NCBI GenBank assembly: GCA_003290165.1 | Contig: QNQO01000525.1 | Coordinates: forward strand, 62,001 to 126,000 | DNA from: Berberis thunbergii | Taxonomy: Eukaryota; Streptophyta; Magnoliopsida; Ranunculales; Berberidaceae | Direction: 5' to 3' | Length of the DNA: 64,000 nt | Part shown: in pieces, positions 11,282 through 22,255 of the stretch | How positions within the stretch are numbered: the first letter of the stretch is position 1 | How the letters are laid out: each line of letters opens with the position of its first letter | Position numbers and translations under genes: made by a program | The notes under the pieces: generated by a model | Seen by the model: the letters and a program-made list of their open reading frames with translations, nothing else | Databases searched by the model: none | Told to the model about the DNA's origin: nothing

Positions 11282-12266
11282 TTGATAAATTTTTTTATCT
11301 CACATGTCTTTAAAGTGAATGAAAATGAAAAATGCATTCATTATAAATCTGAAAATGACATTTGCACTATTATATGTCTATATGTGGATGACTTGTTTAT
11401 TTTCTATTCTAATATTCATGTCGTGAATAATGTGAAGTCTTTGTTGTGTGCAAATTTTGATATGAAAGACCTTGGAGAAGCAAATGTAATCCTTGGTATT
11501 AAGATTACTAGGTCTAAAAAAGGAATTTCTTTGGATCAATCACATTATATTGAGAAGATCATAAAGAAATATAACTACTATGATTGTAAACCTGCATGTA
11601 CTCCTAACGATCCTAGTGTAAAGTTGTTTAAGAACACCAGTAATGGTGTTAGACAAACTGAGTATGTGAGCATCATTGGTAGCCTTTGATATACTATGCA
11701 GATTTACCAGTAGATCTAGTATAGAACAGTGGCATGCTATTGAAAGGGTCATGAGGCACCTTAAGAGGATATGAACCTTGGATTACACTATCAGAAGTTT
11801 CCCGCTGTCCTTGAAGGATATAGCAATGCTAAATGGAACACCCTTACAGATGACTCTAAAGCAACTAGTGGCTATATTTTTAGTATAGCTGGTGGAGCTG
11901 TCTCTTGGAAGTCAAAGAAACAAACTTTTTGGCACAGTCCACGATGGAGTCTGAAATGATAGCACTAGCCACGGCTATTGAGGTAGCAGGTTGGTTAAGA
12001 AACCTGCTAGCTGAGACCCTTTATGTGAAAGACCGGTACCAGCTGTCTTGATCCATTGCGATAGTACCGCGGCTATTGCAAAGATACAGAACCGCTATTA
12101 TAACAGAAAGAGACGACAAATGCATCGTAAGCACAGTACGATTAGAGAGTTTCTATCTACTGGAGCTATTAGAGTGGATCATGTACGAACTAATGAAAAC
12201 TTAGCTGATCATTTGACGAAAAATTTAGCTAGAAAGAAGATTTTCAAAACCTCGAAAGGAATGTGA
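11282..12266 (+). pseudogene. Copia reverse transcriptase C-terminal part and RNase H
   Basis: The catalytic box is intact as LYVDDLFIF (about 11376-11402), followed by MKDLGEANVILGIKI and QSHYIEKIIKKYNY. A stop breaks the frame at IGSL. RNase H follows: [34 protein letters not shown], then after another break HCDSTAAIAKIQN and IRVDHVRTNENLADHLTKN to the stop at 12264-12266. These are the final domains of a Copia polyprotein; the stops and frameshifts show it is not translated as one protein. Confidence 0.85.
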
Positions 12267-12780
12267 CTCGTGCCCTTAGATTGATGAGTCATTCATGATG
12301 GTAATAATAAATCGTGAATGATATGAGGTGAATCATGCTATTTTTGTTGTAATTCCATTCATATATTGAAGCATAAGATCCTGAAATGATAGTAGGATGA
12401 GTTAAAACTCTTAATGAGATCTATACTCTATGTGGAGTGGAGTACCTAGCTACAGGAATACTCTTGGTAGACTCACTTAAGTGATTGTGGAAGTATGGCC
12501 GCTTCCTATGGAATTTGTGAGCAAAATTTCTAGAGCTTTGACTACACTAGGATATACATGCTTGACCTTAACGCACATGCTATTTAGACTTCACCCTGGT
12601 AAGGTTGTGCGTGTAATGTTGTTAGAGATAGAGTTAGAAACTACGAGTTACTCTAGTAGAATATAAATCATGAACTTTACGCATGAGTTCAAGTTGGATG
12701 ACACATTTGTTTATGCACAATCTTATATAGTATATATATTGCTTGATGAAGAAATGTTTTTTAAAATTCAAGTGGGGGAT

Positions 12781-13491
12781 TGTTGGAACATATGTGTGAA
12801 TTTAAAAAAAAGGTTTTAAGTTTTCAATCTCTCTTTACATTGTAAAGTCTCATATCCTTTATGTAACTCTCTTTGGAGGAGTTAATAAAAATAGTTTTTG
12901 AACTTGGGTTTGGACTCCAATGGGTATCCACTTTTGTGGAGGAGGGAAGAGATAGACCAATGAAGGTTTACTCCACACGCGCGCACCGCCGTCGGCCGGC
13001 CGAGATGGGATGTAAAAATAATATTTTTTAATTTTTTCCAGAGAACAATATTGATTTTGAGAAGACCCAGTCTTCTCTCCACCAACCCACGTGATCCGTG
13101 ATTTTTTCCCGCTTAACATGCCTTTTTTTCAACTTCTCTTTTTTTCAACCTATAAATATAGGCTCTCGTTTTCAGCTTATAGAGATAAAAACATAAAACA
13201 ATTTTATATTCAAAATCCTTTATTGTGATTGATTTCCATTAATTTGGCGATTTCGAGCAATAGAGATTCGGTGACAGATTTATGTTATTCATTCAATGCA
13301 TGTGATAGAATGAGACATAAAGATATTCTGAGCTATTTTATCCTGGGGATGATGGAGCTTACAAACTACTTGCACAAATTTGGGCAAAGCCGCGAAACGT
13401 ATTATAGAGAGCGACCTATTCTGCGACTCAACCCAAGAAAAATTTTGGTAACTTCGTTCCTATTTATTTTGCAGCAATTATATTTCCAACA
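12781..13491 (+). repeat. Copia 3' LTR
   Basis: 711 bp, TGTTGGAA...TTCCAACA, collinear with the LTR at 5952-6667 but with many substitutions and small indels, so the insertion is not recent. It follows the polypurine tract AAGTGGGGGAT. A TATAAATA box lies at 13151-13158. The sequence to the right, TTAAC, would be the target duplication, but the left counterpart is lost. Confidence 0.88.
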
Positions 13492-14261
13492 TTAACTAAC
13501 AAAAATTTTAACCCAAAACCTACAACAACCTCAAGATTGATTAATTACCAATGCTAATGTATCAACAAGAAATACCCGCCTCCCATTTGAAGGCACAATT
13601 TGAGAAATCTCTTTATTTAAAACTATTTGCTCTAGAACTCGAACAAATGAGCAGAGAAGATATCTTCGAGGTTGAGGTGGAGGGATCAATGAGTGGGAGT
13701 TGATCCAAACTAGCTAATCTTCGAAATTTGGTGAAGTGAGCAAAGAAGATATCTTAGAATGGTTTTGTTAGAATACCCAGCCTGTGGTTTTTGGAGAGTG
13801 GTAGCTAGGTTTTGGGGGGTTCCTTGATCTCTCCTTCCCTCTATGATTTTGACTGGAGAAGTGTAAATTGTGGAGAATTAGGAAGGGCAAAATATAATGG
13901 AGGTGATAATTGGATGGTGGTTTTGTGAGAGTGTGAGGAGAGAATGAGGGTTTATAAGGGTGGTGGGTTGTCTGATTTTAAAAAAAAATGTTCACTTTGG
14001 AAAATTAAGCAGGGGTAAATTTGTCTTTTAAAAATAATTAGATGAAATTTGTTTGTCAATATGGTTGAACAAACGGTCGTGGGTGTTAGACTAGAATATA
14101 AGAACAAATGAGGGTCAATTAAGAATAGACATGAACAAAATGTTGGTCAAATGGGATGGATCCAAAATTTACACTGAATATGCAAGCAGAGCTTCCTCCT
14201 CACTAGCACTGCAACTAGTGAAACCCCATTATTGAGTAGCAAAATTAGCTCGAGTCTAAGG
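13492..14261. other. No gene seen
   Basis: Intergenic, AT-rich, with G-rich patches near 13670-13940. No open frame with family resemblance and no repeat ends were found. Confidence 0.5.
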
Positions 14262-14266
14262 GCATG

Positions 14267-14816
14267 TGTGATACCCTTGTGTGGGCGAACCTGAGGGGGA
14301 GGGTGGGGGAGAAGCCCAAGAGCCCATGGATCCCAATAGAGTTGGCAAACTACAAAGGAGAGATCATAGTCCCACATCTCCTGAGTGCGGGAGGGTGATG
14401 TACAATATATGTACGAGGTTGAATCTACAAAGTATTACGCGGTTTAAAGCCGTATGAGCCTTGGGCCCAAAGCGGACAATATAGTAATCTATGGACCAAG
14501 TCGTGACATAATGGTATCAGAGCGTGACCCAACCGCAAGTGTGCTAATGAGGACATTGTGCCTCAAGGGGGTGGACTATGATACCCTTGTGTGGGCGAAC
14601 TTGAGGGGGAGGGTGAGGAAGAAGCCCAAAAGCCCATGGATCCCAAAAGAGTTGTCAAACTACAAATGGGAGATCATAGTCCCACATCATCTGGGTGCGG
14701 GAAGGTGATGTACTATATATGTATGATGTTGGATCTATAAAGTACTATGTGTTTTAAAGCCGTGCAGGCCTTGGGCCCAAAGCGGAGAATATAGTACTCT
14801 GGATCGAGTCGTGACA
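14267..14816 (+). mobile_element. Complete TRIM (terminal-repeat retrotransposon in miniature)
   Basis: Two direct repeats, 14267-14508 and 14577-14816 (about 240 bp each), start TGTGATACCC (TATGATACCC in the second) and end in GTGACA. Between them lie only about 68 bp: the primer site TGGTATCAGAGC at 14512-14523 (complementary to initiator tRNA-Met) and a purine tract (AAGGGGGTGG, near 14564-14574). A perfect 5-bp target duplication GCATG flanks the element (14262-14266 and 14817-14821). There is no coding capacity, as expected for TRIMs, which depend on other retrotransposons. Confidence 0.92.
14512..14523 (+). promoter_or_regulatory. Primer binding site of the TRIM element
   Basis: TGGTATCAGAGC is the standard plant retrotransposon primer site matching the 3' end of initiator tRNA-Met. 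It lies 3 bp after the 5' LTR, so it primes minus-strand synthesis. Confidence 0.9.
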
Positions 14817-15516
14817 GCATGTTTGGTTGAACGACTTATAAGTGGCATATCACTTACAAGTGGTTGTTGCACTTATAGGTAACTTTAAAAACATGTTTGT
14901 TTGCACCACTTATAAGTGGTTGTAAATGACATGTGATTTGCTTCATCCAATCATGTAAAATGGTAGTTTACAATTGTATTATATAACAAATGAAAAGAAA
15001 AAGTGCAGTCAAGTATATTACGTAGCAATTGTACCCTGACAACGTCTTCTACTCCAAGACTAATATGAATCTTAACCCAAAATCATTTTGGTGAGAACCC
15101 ACGTACACCTTACAAAAGTACTAAGCATAAAAGGATACACCTCGTTGACAATAAATAATACATTTACCAAATGTATTATGCGAGAGGAAATCATAATAGA
15201 ATGCATATTTGGTGAAAACCCGCATATGGCTTACTTGAAGAAGGAAAATCTTGAGAATGTTATTAGCTTATTATTAGGATTTATGATTTTATAATACATC
15301 GAGGAGAATTGTTTGTTTACTTGGGTCTTTTAGTTCTCTAAAACTCATTAAAACCTATAAGCGGCTATAAGCTCTAAAAATTGTGGCATATAAGTGTTAT
15401 TCGACCGTTAACCACTTATAAGTGGATATGACCAAACTGGCTAACAATGGTGGTCCACCATTTACAAGTAGTTATAAGTGGTCCACCACTTATACGTGGA
15501 ACAAACAGCCTGCCTC

Positions 15517-16900
15517 TTAGTATAGATTTCTGAGTTTCAACTTCCTATTAGAGAACCTATTGTGGATGCTCTTAGCCTGAGTAATGGGACCAATGACCAA
15601 CAAACATATCGGAACTTTCAATTGTCATAATGGGTGGGATTAACATATTAAGCATGGGCAGTCCAAAGAAGGTCCTATGAGGAGGGCTCAATGAAGAATA
15701 CTATAAGGAATGCTGCTCATTTCAACTAAAAACAATTGCAAACACCACCATACCAACGTGGGAGAAATTTCTATGAAGTTGTGGTTCAGATTGGATTTAT
15801 TAAACCAGATGATTCCAAAATTTTGCAATTGATCAGACAAGTTTTTTCTATTCTTGCACCTCTTGGACTAAATAATTTGAACAGTTACTGAAAACTCTGT
15901 CACCCTTCACATGAACCCACTGTGAATTCACCTGGCATATAATACTACTCTGTCAGGCCTGAGGCCCTTCCCTGGCCTCCTAAACTAACCTGAACAATCC
16001 TTCAATAATTAGAATTTTTCTTGTCGATTATGATGGATCAAAGCTTCTCTTAATATGCAAACAAAAAACAGATCAGATGGTAGCCAGACATCCGGGCACA
16101 AGTCTACATCACCAATGAATCAATGAATTTATCTTGATCTAGTATAGCGGACTAATCCCAATTTTCTCAAATACATAAAATAATGGTTGCATAACTATAC
16201 ATTTAAATCGTTGGATGCTCTTGTACTTGCATGAATCTAAGTTAGAATAGAGCATCCTCAATTGCGTGCTGCAAATCCGTTCCCCATTTTCTCAAATACA
16301 AAGGTCTTGATGCGCTCAAACCAGAAATCCGTGAGGCTAATAGCGCATCAATGGGAAAATTTACAGGAGAGACAGCACCTTTTGCTTTGTCCCGCTGTTG
16401 AATGCCTTCAGACTTAGTTATTTTTGCGGCTCGGGGTCCTGCATTGTAGTAGTAGAAAGTAATCAAAGAACTTTGTGGTTATCTATGCATTTAGTCTCTT
16501 GTACGTACCCGTATGGACTACTACTAGTAGTAGATTATGGTGGTCCTCTCAGCTCTACTCTGCACTTATAGTTCGTACAAATTTTATAGTTACCATTCCT
16601 ATAATGTGGTCCTCTTAGCATTACTTGTTTGTACCCGTCATTCATATGGGACAATATCATCATTAGATTGTCTTATCCGATGATCTCGAGGTCATTAACC
16701 ACTGCTCATTGTACCTGTACCACAAGAGATCATATTTAAGTCCATCTGAAATCAGAAAGTTGAACTGAAGCCTGAAGGAATTAAATTGAAGAGAGAGGAA
16801 GCAGAAAGCATTTATGTATGTCACTCCTTGGTAATTTATGAGCTATTCATCTAGTCAAGCCAGAGGAGAAACTCTTGAGACTTTTTTAAAAGCATCGATC
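15517..16900. other. No gene seen, EPF1 upstream region
   Basis: Intergenic sequence upstream of EPF1, with only short chance frames. The last few hundred bases are presumably its promoter, but I can name no element except the TATA box. Confidence 0.5.
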
Positions 16901-16907
16901 ACTCCTT

Positions 16908-16915
16908 TATAAAAA
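16908..16915 (+). promoter_or_regulatory. TATA box of EPF1 (predicted)
   Basis: TATAAAAA lies 306 bp upstream of the EPF1 ATG and is followed by a pyrimidine-rich leader. It is the best TATA match in the upstream region. It implies a 5' UTR of about 270-280 bases. Confidence 0.5.
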
Positions 16916-17221
16916 CATCAAACAAAGTACACATAGAGAGATGATGTTCACGTAAAAGAAGCTCTTGTTTTGTTCGAGAGTGTCCACTTCCGTGAGCCTC
17001 CCTTTCTCTCTTCTACTCTTTCATGTGATCTCTCCTTCTCTAGTTTTACCACCACCTCCTCACCTGTGATTTGCTTCAATACCTTCACCTTTCTTACCTT
17101 CGTTTGCCTTTATATACTCAGCTTCACCATTTCTGTTTCATCAAACACTTTCAAGTTTCAACCAACTCAATTACTGTTGTTTGAAGAGACATCAGAGTAT
17201 CAGACTAAGATAGAGAAAGCT

Positions 17222-17925
17222 ATGAGGACTGCTCTTTCTGCCTTGGTGGTTTTTGCTCTTCTCTTGGCTCCGACGGTGTTGTGCGCTAGACATATTCACT
17301 CACGTACGTAATCTTATCGTCTGTACTTCTGTTGTTTTTGTTTTGGTTTTAAATAAAATCTTCACTTAGTTAGCCACATCAATCTGACACAAAAGATTAT
17401 AGTGTATGAGTTACTTCAAATCCCAAGTTGATATCTTACTAAATGAGAGTATGTTGGTGTTGAATCTCAACAATAGAAGTGTCATGTCAAAAGTTAATAG
17501 GGATGCACCCTTGTAGGTTCTTTAAAAGTGCTAATTTATTGCATTATCTACTAAACAATACCAATAGGTTTCAAATGTATCTATTTATTTTTGTTACATG
17601 TTTTTTTTTAAAGAAAATTATGAAGTGCCAAATTTGACCTTTGTTATGTTCTTGTAATTCAGATCACACAGTGCCTAAAATAAAAGATGGTTCTCCAATG
17701 ACGAAGCAGGATTGGTATCGAGAAAAGGGGCCAATCAGGCACAGGCGACCAGATACCGTCCAAATTGCAGGGTCAAGATTGCCTGATTGCTCGCACGCTT
17801 GTGGATCATGCACCCCATGCAGACTAGTAATGGTCAGCTTTGTTTGTGCTTCATTGGCAGAATCAGAGACATGCCCCATGGCTTATAAGTGCATGTGTAA
17901 TAGAAAGTCTTACCCTGTTCCATAA
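17222..17925 (+). CDS. EPF1: EPIDERMAL PATTERNING FACTOR 1 precursor
   Basis: Exon 1 is 17222-17303 and exon 2 is 17663-17925 (114 aa; donor CAC|GTACGT, acceptor TTCAG|AT). Residues 1-22 form a signal peptide (MRTALSALVVFALLLAPTVL, then CA). After a basic pro-region with an RHRRPDT stretch comes the mature cysteine-rich peptide: AGSRLPDCSHACGSC, CRLVMVSFVC and CPMAYKCMCN, ending KSYPVP. It has the eight cysteines of the family. The AGSRLPDCSHACGSC and MAYKCMC-KSYPVP patterns are those of EPF1, a secreted peptide that restricts stomatal lineage divisions through ERECTA-family kinases and TMM. The start is the only ATG before the signal peptide. The gene appears intact. EPF2 is less likely because its core differs. 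Confidence 0.93.
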
Positions 17926-18519
17926 AAACTAGTACTAGTCTTTTTTCTTTACTGAAGCTAGCTTCTTGTAATCGTACATTTTGTGTTGAGTACATAGCTA
18001 ATTGGAGAGCTCTGTTACATCTTTGATGTCTAACATCATGCATTAGTAATGAAAATGCAGTTTTGTTCTAATTCCTTTTATCACTGATGTACTAGCCTTG
18101 TTTAGATTAAGCGATGATGTTTTTGCTCTAACCACTGTTTTTAAAGAATATTTCTATCTTTTTCGTACAATTTGACAACAACTGGAACCAGTAACCCTCC
18201 CTAGGCCGGCTTTGCTTTTGATCCAAGCATGGAAGTGGAGAACATGATTCTTGTTGGGCGATTCCGAACAACTTATTTTCAGTGTTTTTAATGATCTGCA
18301 GCACCCTCATATGGATTGAGTTTGGCACTCCCTCATCACCAGCATTCGACGATTACTCACTAATCTTCCATTTTGGTTTTGTAATTTTATTAGTTGAGAA
18401 CTCAATTATGAGGCGCAGTACTCACTAGCCACTAAGGGAGGACATCAATACTGTAACCGTTATTCTTAGTTTTTATATGCAATATTCTTTTATAAATTTA
18501 AAAAAAACCTCCCCAAGTT
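17926..18519. other. EPF1 3' flank, no gene
   Basis: AT-rich 3' flank of EPF1. No second gene or repeat end is recognised before the T-run at about 18519. Confidence 0.5.
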
Positions 18520-19482
18520 TTTTTTTTTTTTTTTTTGTACACAATGAAGTATATAGAAGCAGTAAAAGCATATGACCCCAACGTTTTAGTATTACAAGCC
18601 TTAGCACTATGTTCATTAGTATTCAGGTCATATGAATTACAATCCATTTCCTACTGGAAATTGCAATCACGGGAGGAAAGGCTGGGGGTAAGGTTCTTGG
18701 TCTGGAAAGTGAATGTCCTGGATTGATTGGATGAGAGCATAGATCTTGGATGATATACAGAACCTGGAGAGTTGGTCCAGTGAATCCTTGAATTGTGCTA
18801 AAATAGGTTGCCATGCAAAATGACCATCAGTGAATCTGAAAACAGTTTGCGGGCAGTCGCCAATGCCTCAGTAGGTGCAGTGGGTTCAGTGGTTGAGTGA
18901 CTGGATAAATGATCGGAATAGCCTGGTGGCCAACAGTGGTAGAAACCTTGTGATGGACCTCTGTATTTGTAGTCCCCTGAGAGCAGAGTGGATAGTCCAT
19001 GTCGGTGTCTGAATCTGATTGCCCTGAATAGATACAATCGTAAGTCGTCTCTTTCTACCAGAGCTCAATACATCAGAATGCGTAAGTTCCATTTTGCGCT
19101 TCCCCATTTGAACTATTACCTCCTTTTTGTGTTCTTCGGTTTTGGTCCGGACCATATTACGATGTATCTTTCCAGGGGACAGAAGCAATGTTGGAGGGTT
19201 CAGTTGCATCATAGCCAAGGGGGAATTATTGCGAGCCAATGGTGCGGGATCTGCATGTGCTAGGATACCTGACTCTATGAGCAATGCTGGCTCCCTTGTA
19301 GCCTATACTTCTAATTGAGCAGACATATTTTCTGATGATTGCAGTCTCTATTTGAGTTTGTAGATCTGGAGAACTCACTCTATTTCCTAGAATTTCATGC
19401 TATAGGGGTTGACTAGTATGTTGTTTCGTCTCTTCCTCATAAAGTTCCAATTCAGTTTGTTGATTTTGTTGCATTGTTAAAT
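18519..19482 (-). mobile_element. Minus-strand LINE-like remnant with T-run at its left edge (tentative)
   Basis: An uninterrupted T-run at about 18519-18536 could be the poly(A) tail of a minus-strand LINE. The following 950 bp carry broken minus-strand open frames (for example 19284-18886) rich in Pro, Ser, Thr and His. Composition resembles the N-terminal variable part of plant L1 ORF1 and the L1-like segment at 27.1-28.0 kb. The block is cut at 19487 by a Gypsy element and may continue at 22256. I see no catalytic motif. Confidence 0.35.
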
Positions 19483-19487
19483 ATAGG

Positions 19488-19835
19488 TGATGTAGTCGAA
19501 TCATTTTCTCCTTAACTTTGACCTGCACAAGGAACACGTGTAAGTCAAAGACCATCGTTATGGCGGCTGATGACACTCGGATGTTTAAGTCAGACAATGC
19601 TTGAGAAAGGCGTAATATTGTAAATTGGGTTTTGTAGTACCTTTGTTCATCAACCCTATGTCCTATTTATCATGCAAGAGTCATTGTTCGGCTAGGCCTT
19701 TGGTGGTGTAGTTTAAGAAAAAATATTTTGCTGGAGATCCTTCCCTTGCTAGGAGTCTTCCATGTAGGGGAGTTTCCCCACACGACTTCTGCTCCTAGAT
19801 CTGCGGGAGAAACTTCCCTAGTGGAGTGTTGTCCA
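19488..19835 (-). repeat. Truncated 3' LTR of the Gypsy element
   Basis: Collinear with 21587-21940 (TGATGTAGT...GTCCATG) and then abruptly different. The deletion breakpoint lies near 19835, where LTR joins protease-region sequence. Confidence 0.8.
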
Positions 19836-19839
19836 TGTA

Positions 19840-20075
19840 GGCCTTTGGGTAATTTGAGGACATCATATTTTCCTCCTTGAGGTCCATACTGCGGAATGTG
19901 TTGTGGAACAAAATGTTGAGTTAACTTCCTGTGTCTACCAGATCTCTCTTTACCTCTCACCTTCCAATGGAGACCGAGATCATTAGGGCGTCGTTGTGCA
20001 GCGCTTGGACTTCTTCGAGGTCTTTGTCCGTAAAGGTTAAGGTGGGAATGGGGCTTTGAACTCTCGAGTAGCAAA
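19840..20075 (-). pseudogene. Gypsy protease-region fragment
   Basis: On the minus strand, about 20047-19975 reads LTFTDKDLEEVQALHNDALM, the conserved sequence just before the aspartic protease of many plant Gypsy elements (F-D-DL--V--PHNDALV). The catalytic D-SGSS part that should follow is broken, and the sequence soon passes into LTR. It is a relic of pol. Confidence 0.65.
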
Positions 20076-20247
20076 TGTGTTTGTCATCGTCTGTGAATTG
20101 TGTTTGCATATCCAGTAGAGTCCACTTGTGGGACCTGTACGACTGGTCTTTACTCGGTCCGACATGAAGGACGTAGATTATTCCTGGAGCCTCATTTTCT
20201 ATTTCTTTAACTGACTCTCCTCAATCCCTGGTTCATTCTGGTAGCTT

Positions 20248-20763
20248 CTAAAATTTCAGAAATTCTTTTAGTTTACCCCTGCAAATCAAGTACTCAACCT
20301 CATACCTTAGACTCTTGCAGTCGTTGGTATCGTGGCCACCCTCATTGTGGTACGCGCAGAACTTGTCTGGTTGTTTTGGGGGCCACTTCAAATCTCCGCA
20401 ATTTTTCATGGAGTTTAGTGCATTCTACAGGCTTGAATTGAGAGGTGTAATGGCTCTGGATCCAACGTAGTTAGAGGGTTTTTTGGCCTAGACCGACTAG
20501 GGTCTGACCTGTTGTCACTGAGCTTTCTCTTACTCCATTCTTCATTTTCACATCTCTTTCCATCCTTTTTGTCCTTTGAAGCGGAAGGTTTCTTCTCGCA
20601 TTCGATTTCCCTCTTCACGGTCTTCAACTCCTCCAAGGTAATGTGTTTCTAGACGCTCTTGAGGAGATCCGTCATGTCCAAAGGGGGCTCCAAGGTGAAG
20701 TCTTCATAGAGCTTTCCCTCATTGAGGCCCGCAGTGAAGGCTGTCACGACTTTCTCGTCACCA
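20248..20763 (-). pseudogene. Gypsy gag fragment with zinc knuckle
   Basis: On the minus strand, 20763 to about 20650 reads EKVVTAFTAGLNEGKLYEDF and PPLDMTDLLKSV, followed by a stop. 20636-20415 gives the charged linker (ELKTVKREIECEKKPSASKD). About 20380-20248 gives KFCAYHNEGGHDTNDCKSLR, a gag zinc-binding motif (C-H-H-C), then a stop after LKEFLKF. Stops and frame changes make it non-functional. The upstream side is cut at about 20770 by unrelated sequence. Confidence 0.75.
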
Positions 20764-20769
20764 CTGTTC

Positions 20770-21566
20770 TAAGAAACGCTAGGTGGTGGGCGGGCGGCGA
20801 GCATGTGCCTACCGCCCAGGGGCCTAGGCGGTTTTAGGTTTTGTATTATAACTTTCATAATTTACAAAAGTTAAGCATAATACTTTATTAATTACTTCCA
20901 ATTTAATGCCAAGATATAAACATGAAAAATTAAGCTTAAATTTATAATAACATAAGTTGCATAACATAAAGTTTCATAGAGATTAGATAGAAAAAGAATT
21001 ACATACTAGATAGTGCCAACATAACATCTAAAATAACTAATTGTCAATATTTTGTTCTAGATTAACTAATTATCAATTACTAATACGGAGTTTTTTTTTT
21101 TACTATGAAAGGAACGTACATTTGGAGAAGGTTGAGTTTCAATTAGAGACAAAGCGGACATAAGAGAATTGAAATTGGAAGGAGTAATGTGGGTCAAATC
21201 CTGCAAGGCAAATTAATAGATTTTTCCACGTGGAATTTTGCAGTTTTACATATACATTTGATACTTTCTTCTACTAGAAAATCCACAGAATCACAGGTTC
21301 AAACAAACAAGAGAAATTAACCTTCAAAAGTCAAAACTACGACACACCCTTTCTCCCTGGAACACTCTAACAACAACAAGGCAGTCCATGTGAATCGCAA
21401 TCACTGGCCAACACTAAACACGACTCCAAATTGCTGCTTCCAGACCTGCCAGAAATTCAGCTTCAAAACTTAAATAAAGCTCCATTATTGCGAGATCTTG
21501 TGGTCACCATGTTTCTGGACTATAAGGAAGGGGTGATATCACTGTTTTATTAAGATTTTTATCGTT
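20770..21566. repeat. Unassigned insert with GCCTAGGCG motifs inside the Gypsy element
   Basis: The segment begins CGCTAGGTGGTGGGCGGG and contains GGGGCCTAGGCGG near 20819-20831, then AT-rich DNA. The same GCCTAGGCG-type motifs bracket a segment at 43105-43425. It interrupts the start of gag, so it is probably a small DNA transposon. Its ends were not resolved. Confidence 0.4.
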
Positions 21567-21586
21567 CCCCACGGATGGTGCCAAAC

Positions 21587-22250
21587 TGATGTAGTTGAAT
21601 CATGTTCTCCTTAACCTTGACCTGCACAGGGAACACACATGAGCCAAAGACCACCGTTGTGGTGGCCGATGGCACTCCGATGCATAAGTCAGACAAGGCT
21701 TGAGAAAGGCATAATGTTGTAAATTGGGTTTGGTAGCTTACCTTTGTTCATCAACCCTATGTCTTATTGATCATGCGAGAGTCCTTGTTTAGCTAGGCCT
21801 TTAGTGGCTTAGTTTAGGGAAAGATATCTTACTAGAGATCATTTCCTTTCTAGGAGTCGTCCATGTAGAGGAGTTTTTTTATACGACTTGTGTTCCTAGA
21901 GTTGCGGGATAAACTTCCCTAGTGGAGTGTTATCCATGCCGGGGAGTTTCCATGCACGACTTATACTCCGGTATTAATTTTTTTAGTCAGAATCATTGTA
22001 TCGCTAGCCTGCCCGTCTTAGGTCAATCCCCCAAATACTTTCCCTACTAAGTTTTACGGGTATAGCCTTGACCATGTGCCATATGAGCTTATTAGGGCGT
22101 GGTTAACCTCCTGGACCCTGCCTCGATAGGCTTTGTGTGATCTAGGCTTTACCAAACTGGGCACACAATTAAAAGCACACTTTGCTCAGTTGACGAGATC
22201 ATCATGACACATACATGACGCAAATTAACGAACGGTTTGTTGTATCATCA
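21587..22250 (-). repeat. 5' LTR of the minus-strand Gypsy element
   Basis: 664 bp ending in CATCA at 22250 next to the ATAGG duplication. The inner border is set by the primer site sequence and by the TGATGTAG start at 21587, shared with the other LTR. Confidence 0.82.
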
Positions 22251-22255
22251 ATAGG

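Larger units (their letters stand above)
5952..13491 (+). mobile_element. Near full-length degenerate Ty1/Copia retrotransposon
   Basis: Domains run in Copia order: 5' LTR 5952-6667, gag, zinc knuckle, protease, GAG-pre-integrase, integrase, reverse transcriptase, RNase H, polypurine tract (12770-12780) and 3' LTR 12781-13491. The integrase is interrupted by a 1.8 kb RTE LINE at 8196-9991. Several stops and frameshifts break pol, so the copy is dead. No 5-bp target duplication can be scored because the left flank is another Copia internal region. Immediately after the 5' LTR I do not see the usual TGGTATCAGAGC primer site; the stretch 6668-6689 is short and different. Confidence 0.9.
14257..15516. 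mobile_element. Possible hAT-like non-autonomous element hosting the TRIM
   Basis: With the TRIM removed, the left side reads CTAAGGGCATGTTTGGTTG and continues into repeated ACTTATAAGTGG motifs. The right side, read in reverse complement from 15516, is CTAAGAGGCAGGCTGTTTG and again meets ATAAGTGG motifs. These are imperfect terminal inverted repeats with subterminal repeats in both orientations, in the style of hAT MITEs. I could not find a clean 8-bp target duplication, so class and borders are tentative. No transposase frame is present. Confidence 0.45.
19488..22250 (-). mobile_element. Ty3/Gypsy element, internally deleted, with perfect TSD
   Basis: The 5' LTR on the minus strand is 21587-22250 (664 bp; TGATG at both ends). 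The 3' LTR starts at 19488 and is readable for about 345 bp before a deletion joins it to the protease region. Perfect 5-bp target duplications ATAGG lie at 19483-19487 and 22251-22255. Just inside the 5' LTR, the minus strand reads TTTGGCACCATCCGTGGGG (about 21570-21588), a Gypsy-type primer site. Gag pieces and a protease piece are present in minus orientation; reverse transcriptase, RNase H and integrase are gone. It would be mobile only with help from an intact relative. Confidence 0.88.

Noticed and set aside
14512..14523. TGGTATCAGAGC and similar at 53628, as parts of tRNA genes.
   Set aside because: Only the 3' complement of initiator tRNA is present, next to LTRs. It is a retrotransposon primer site.
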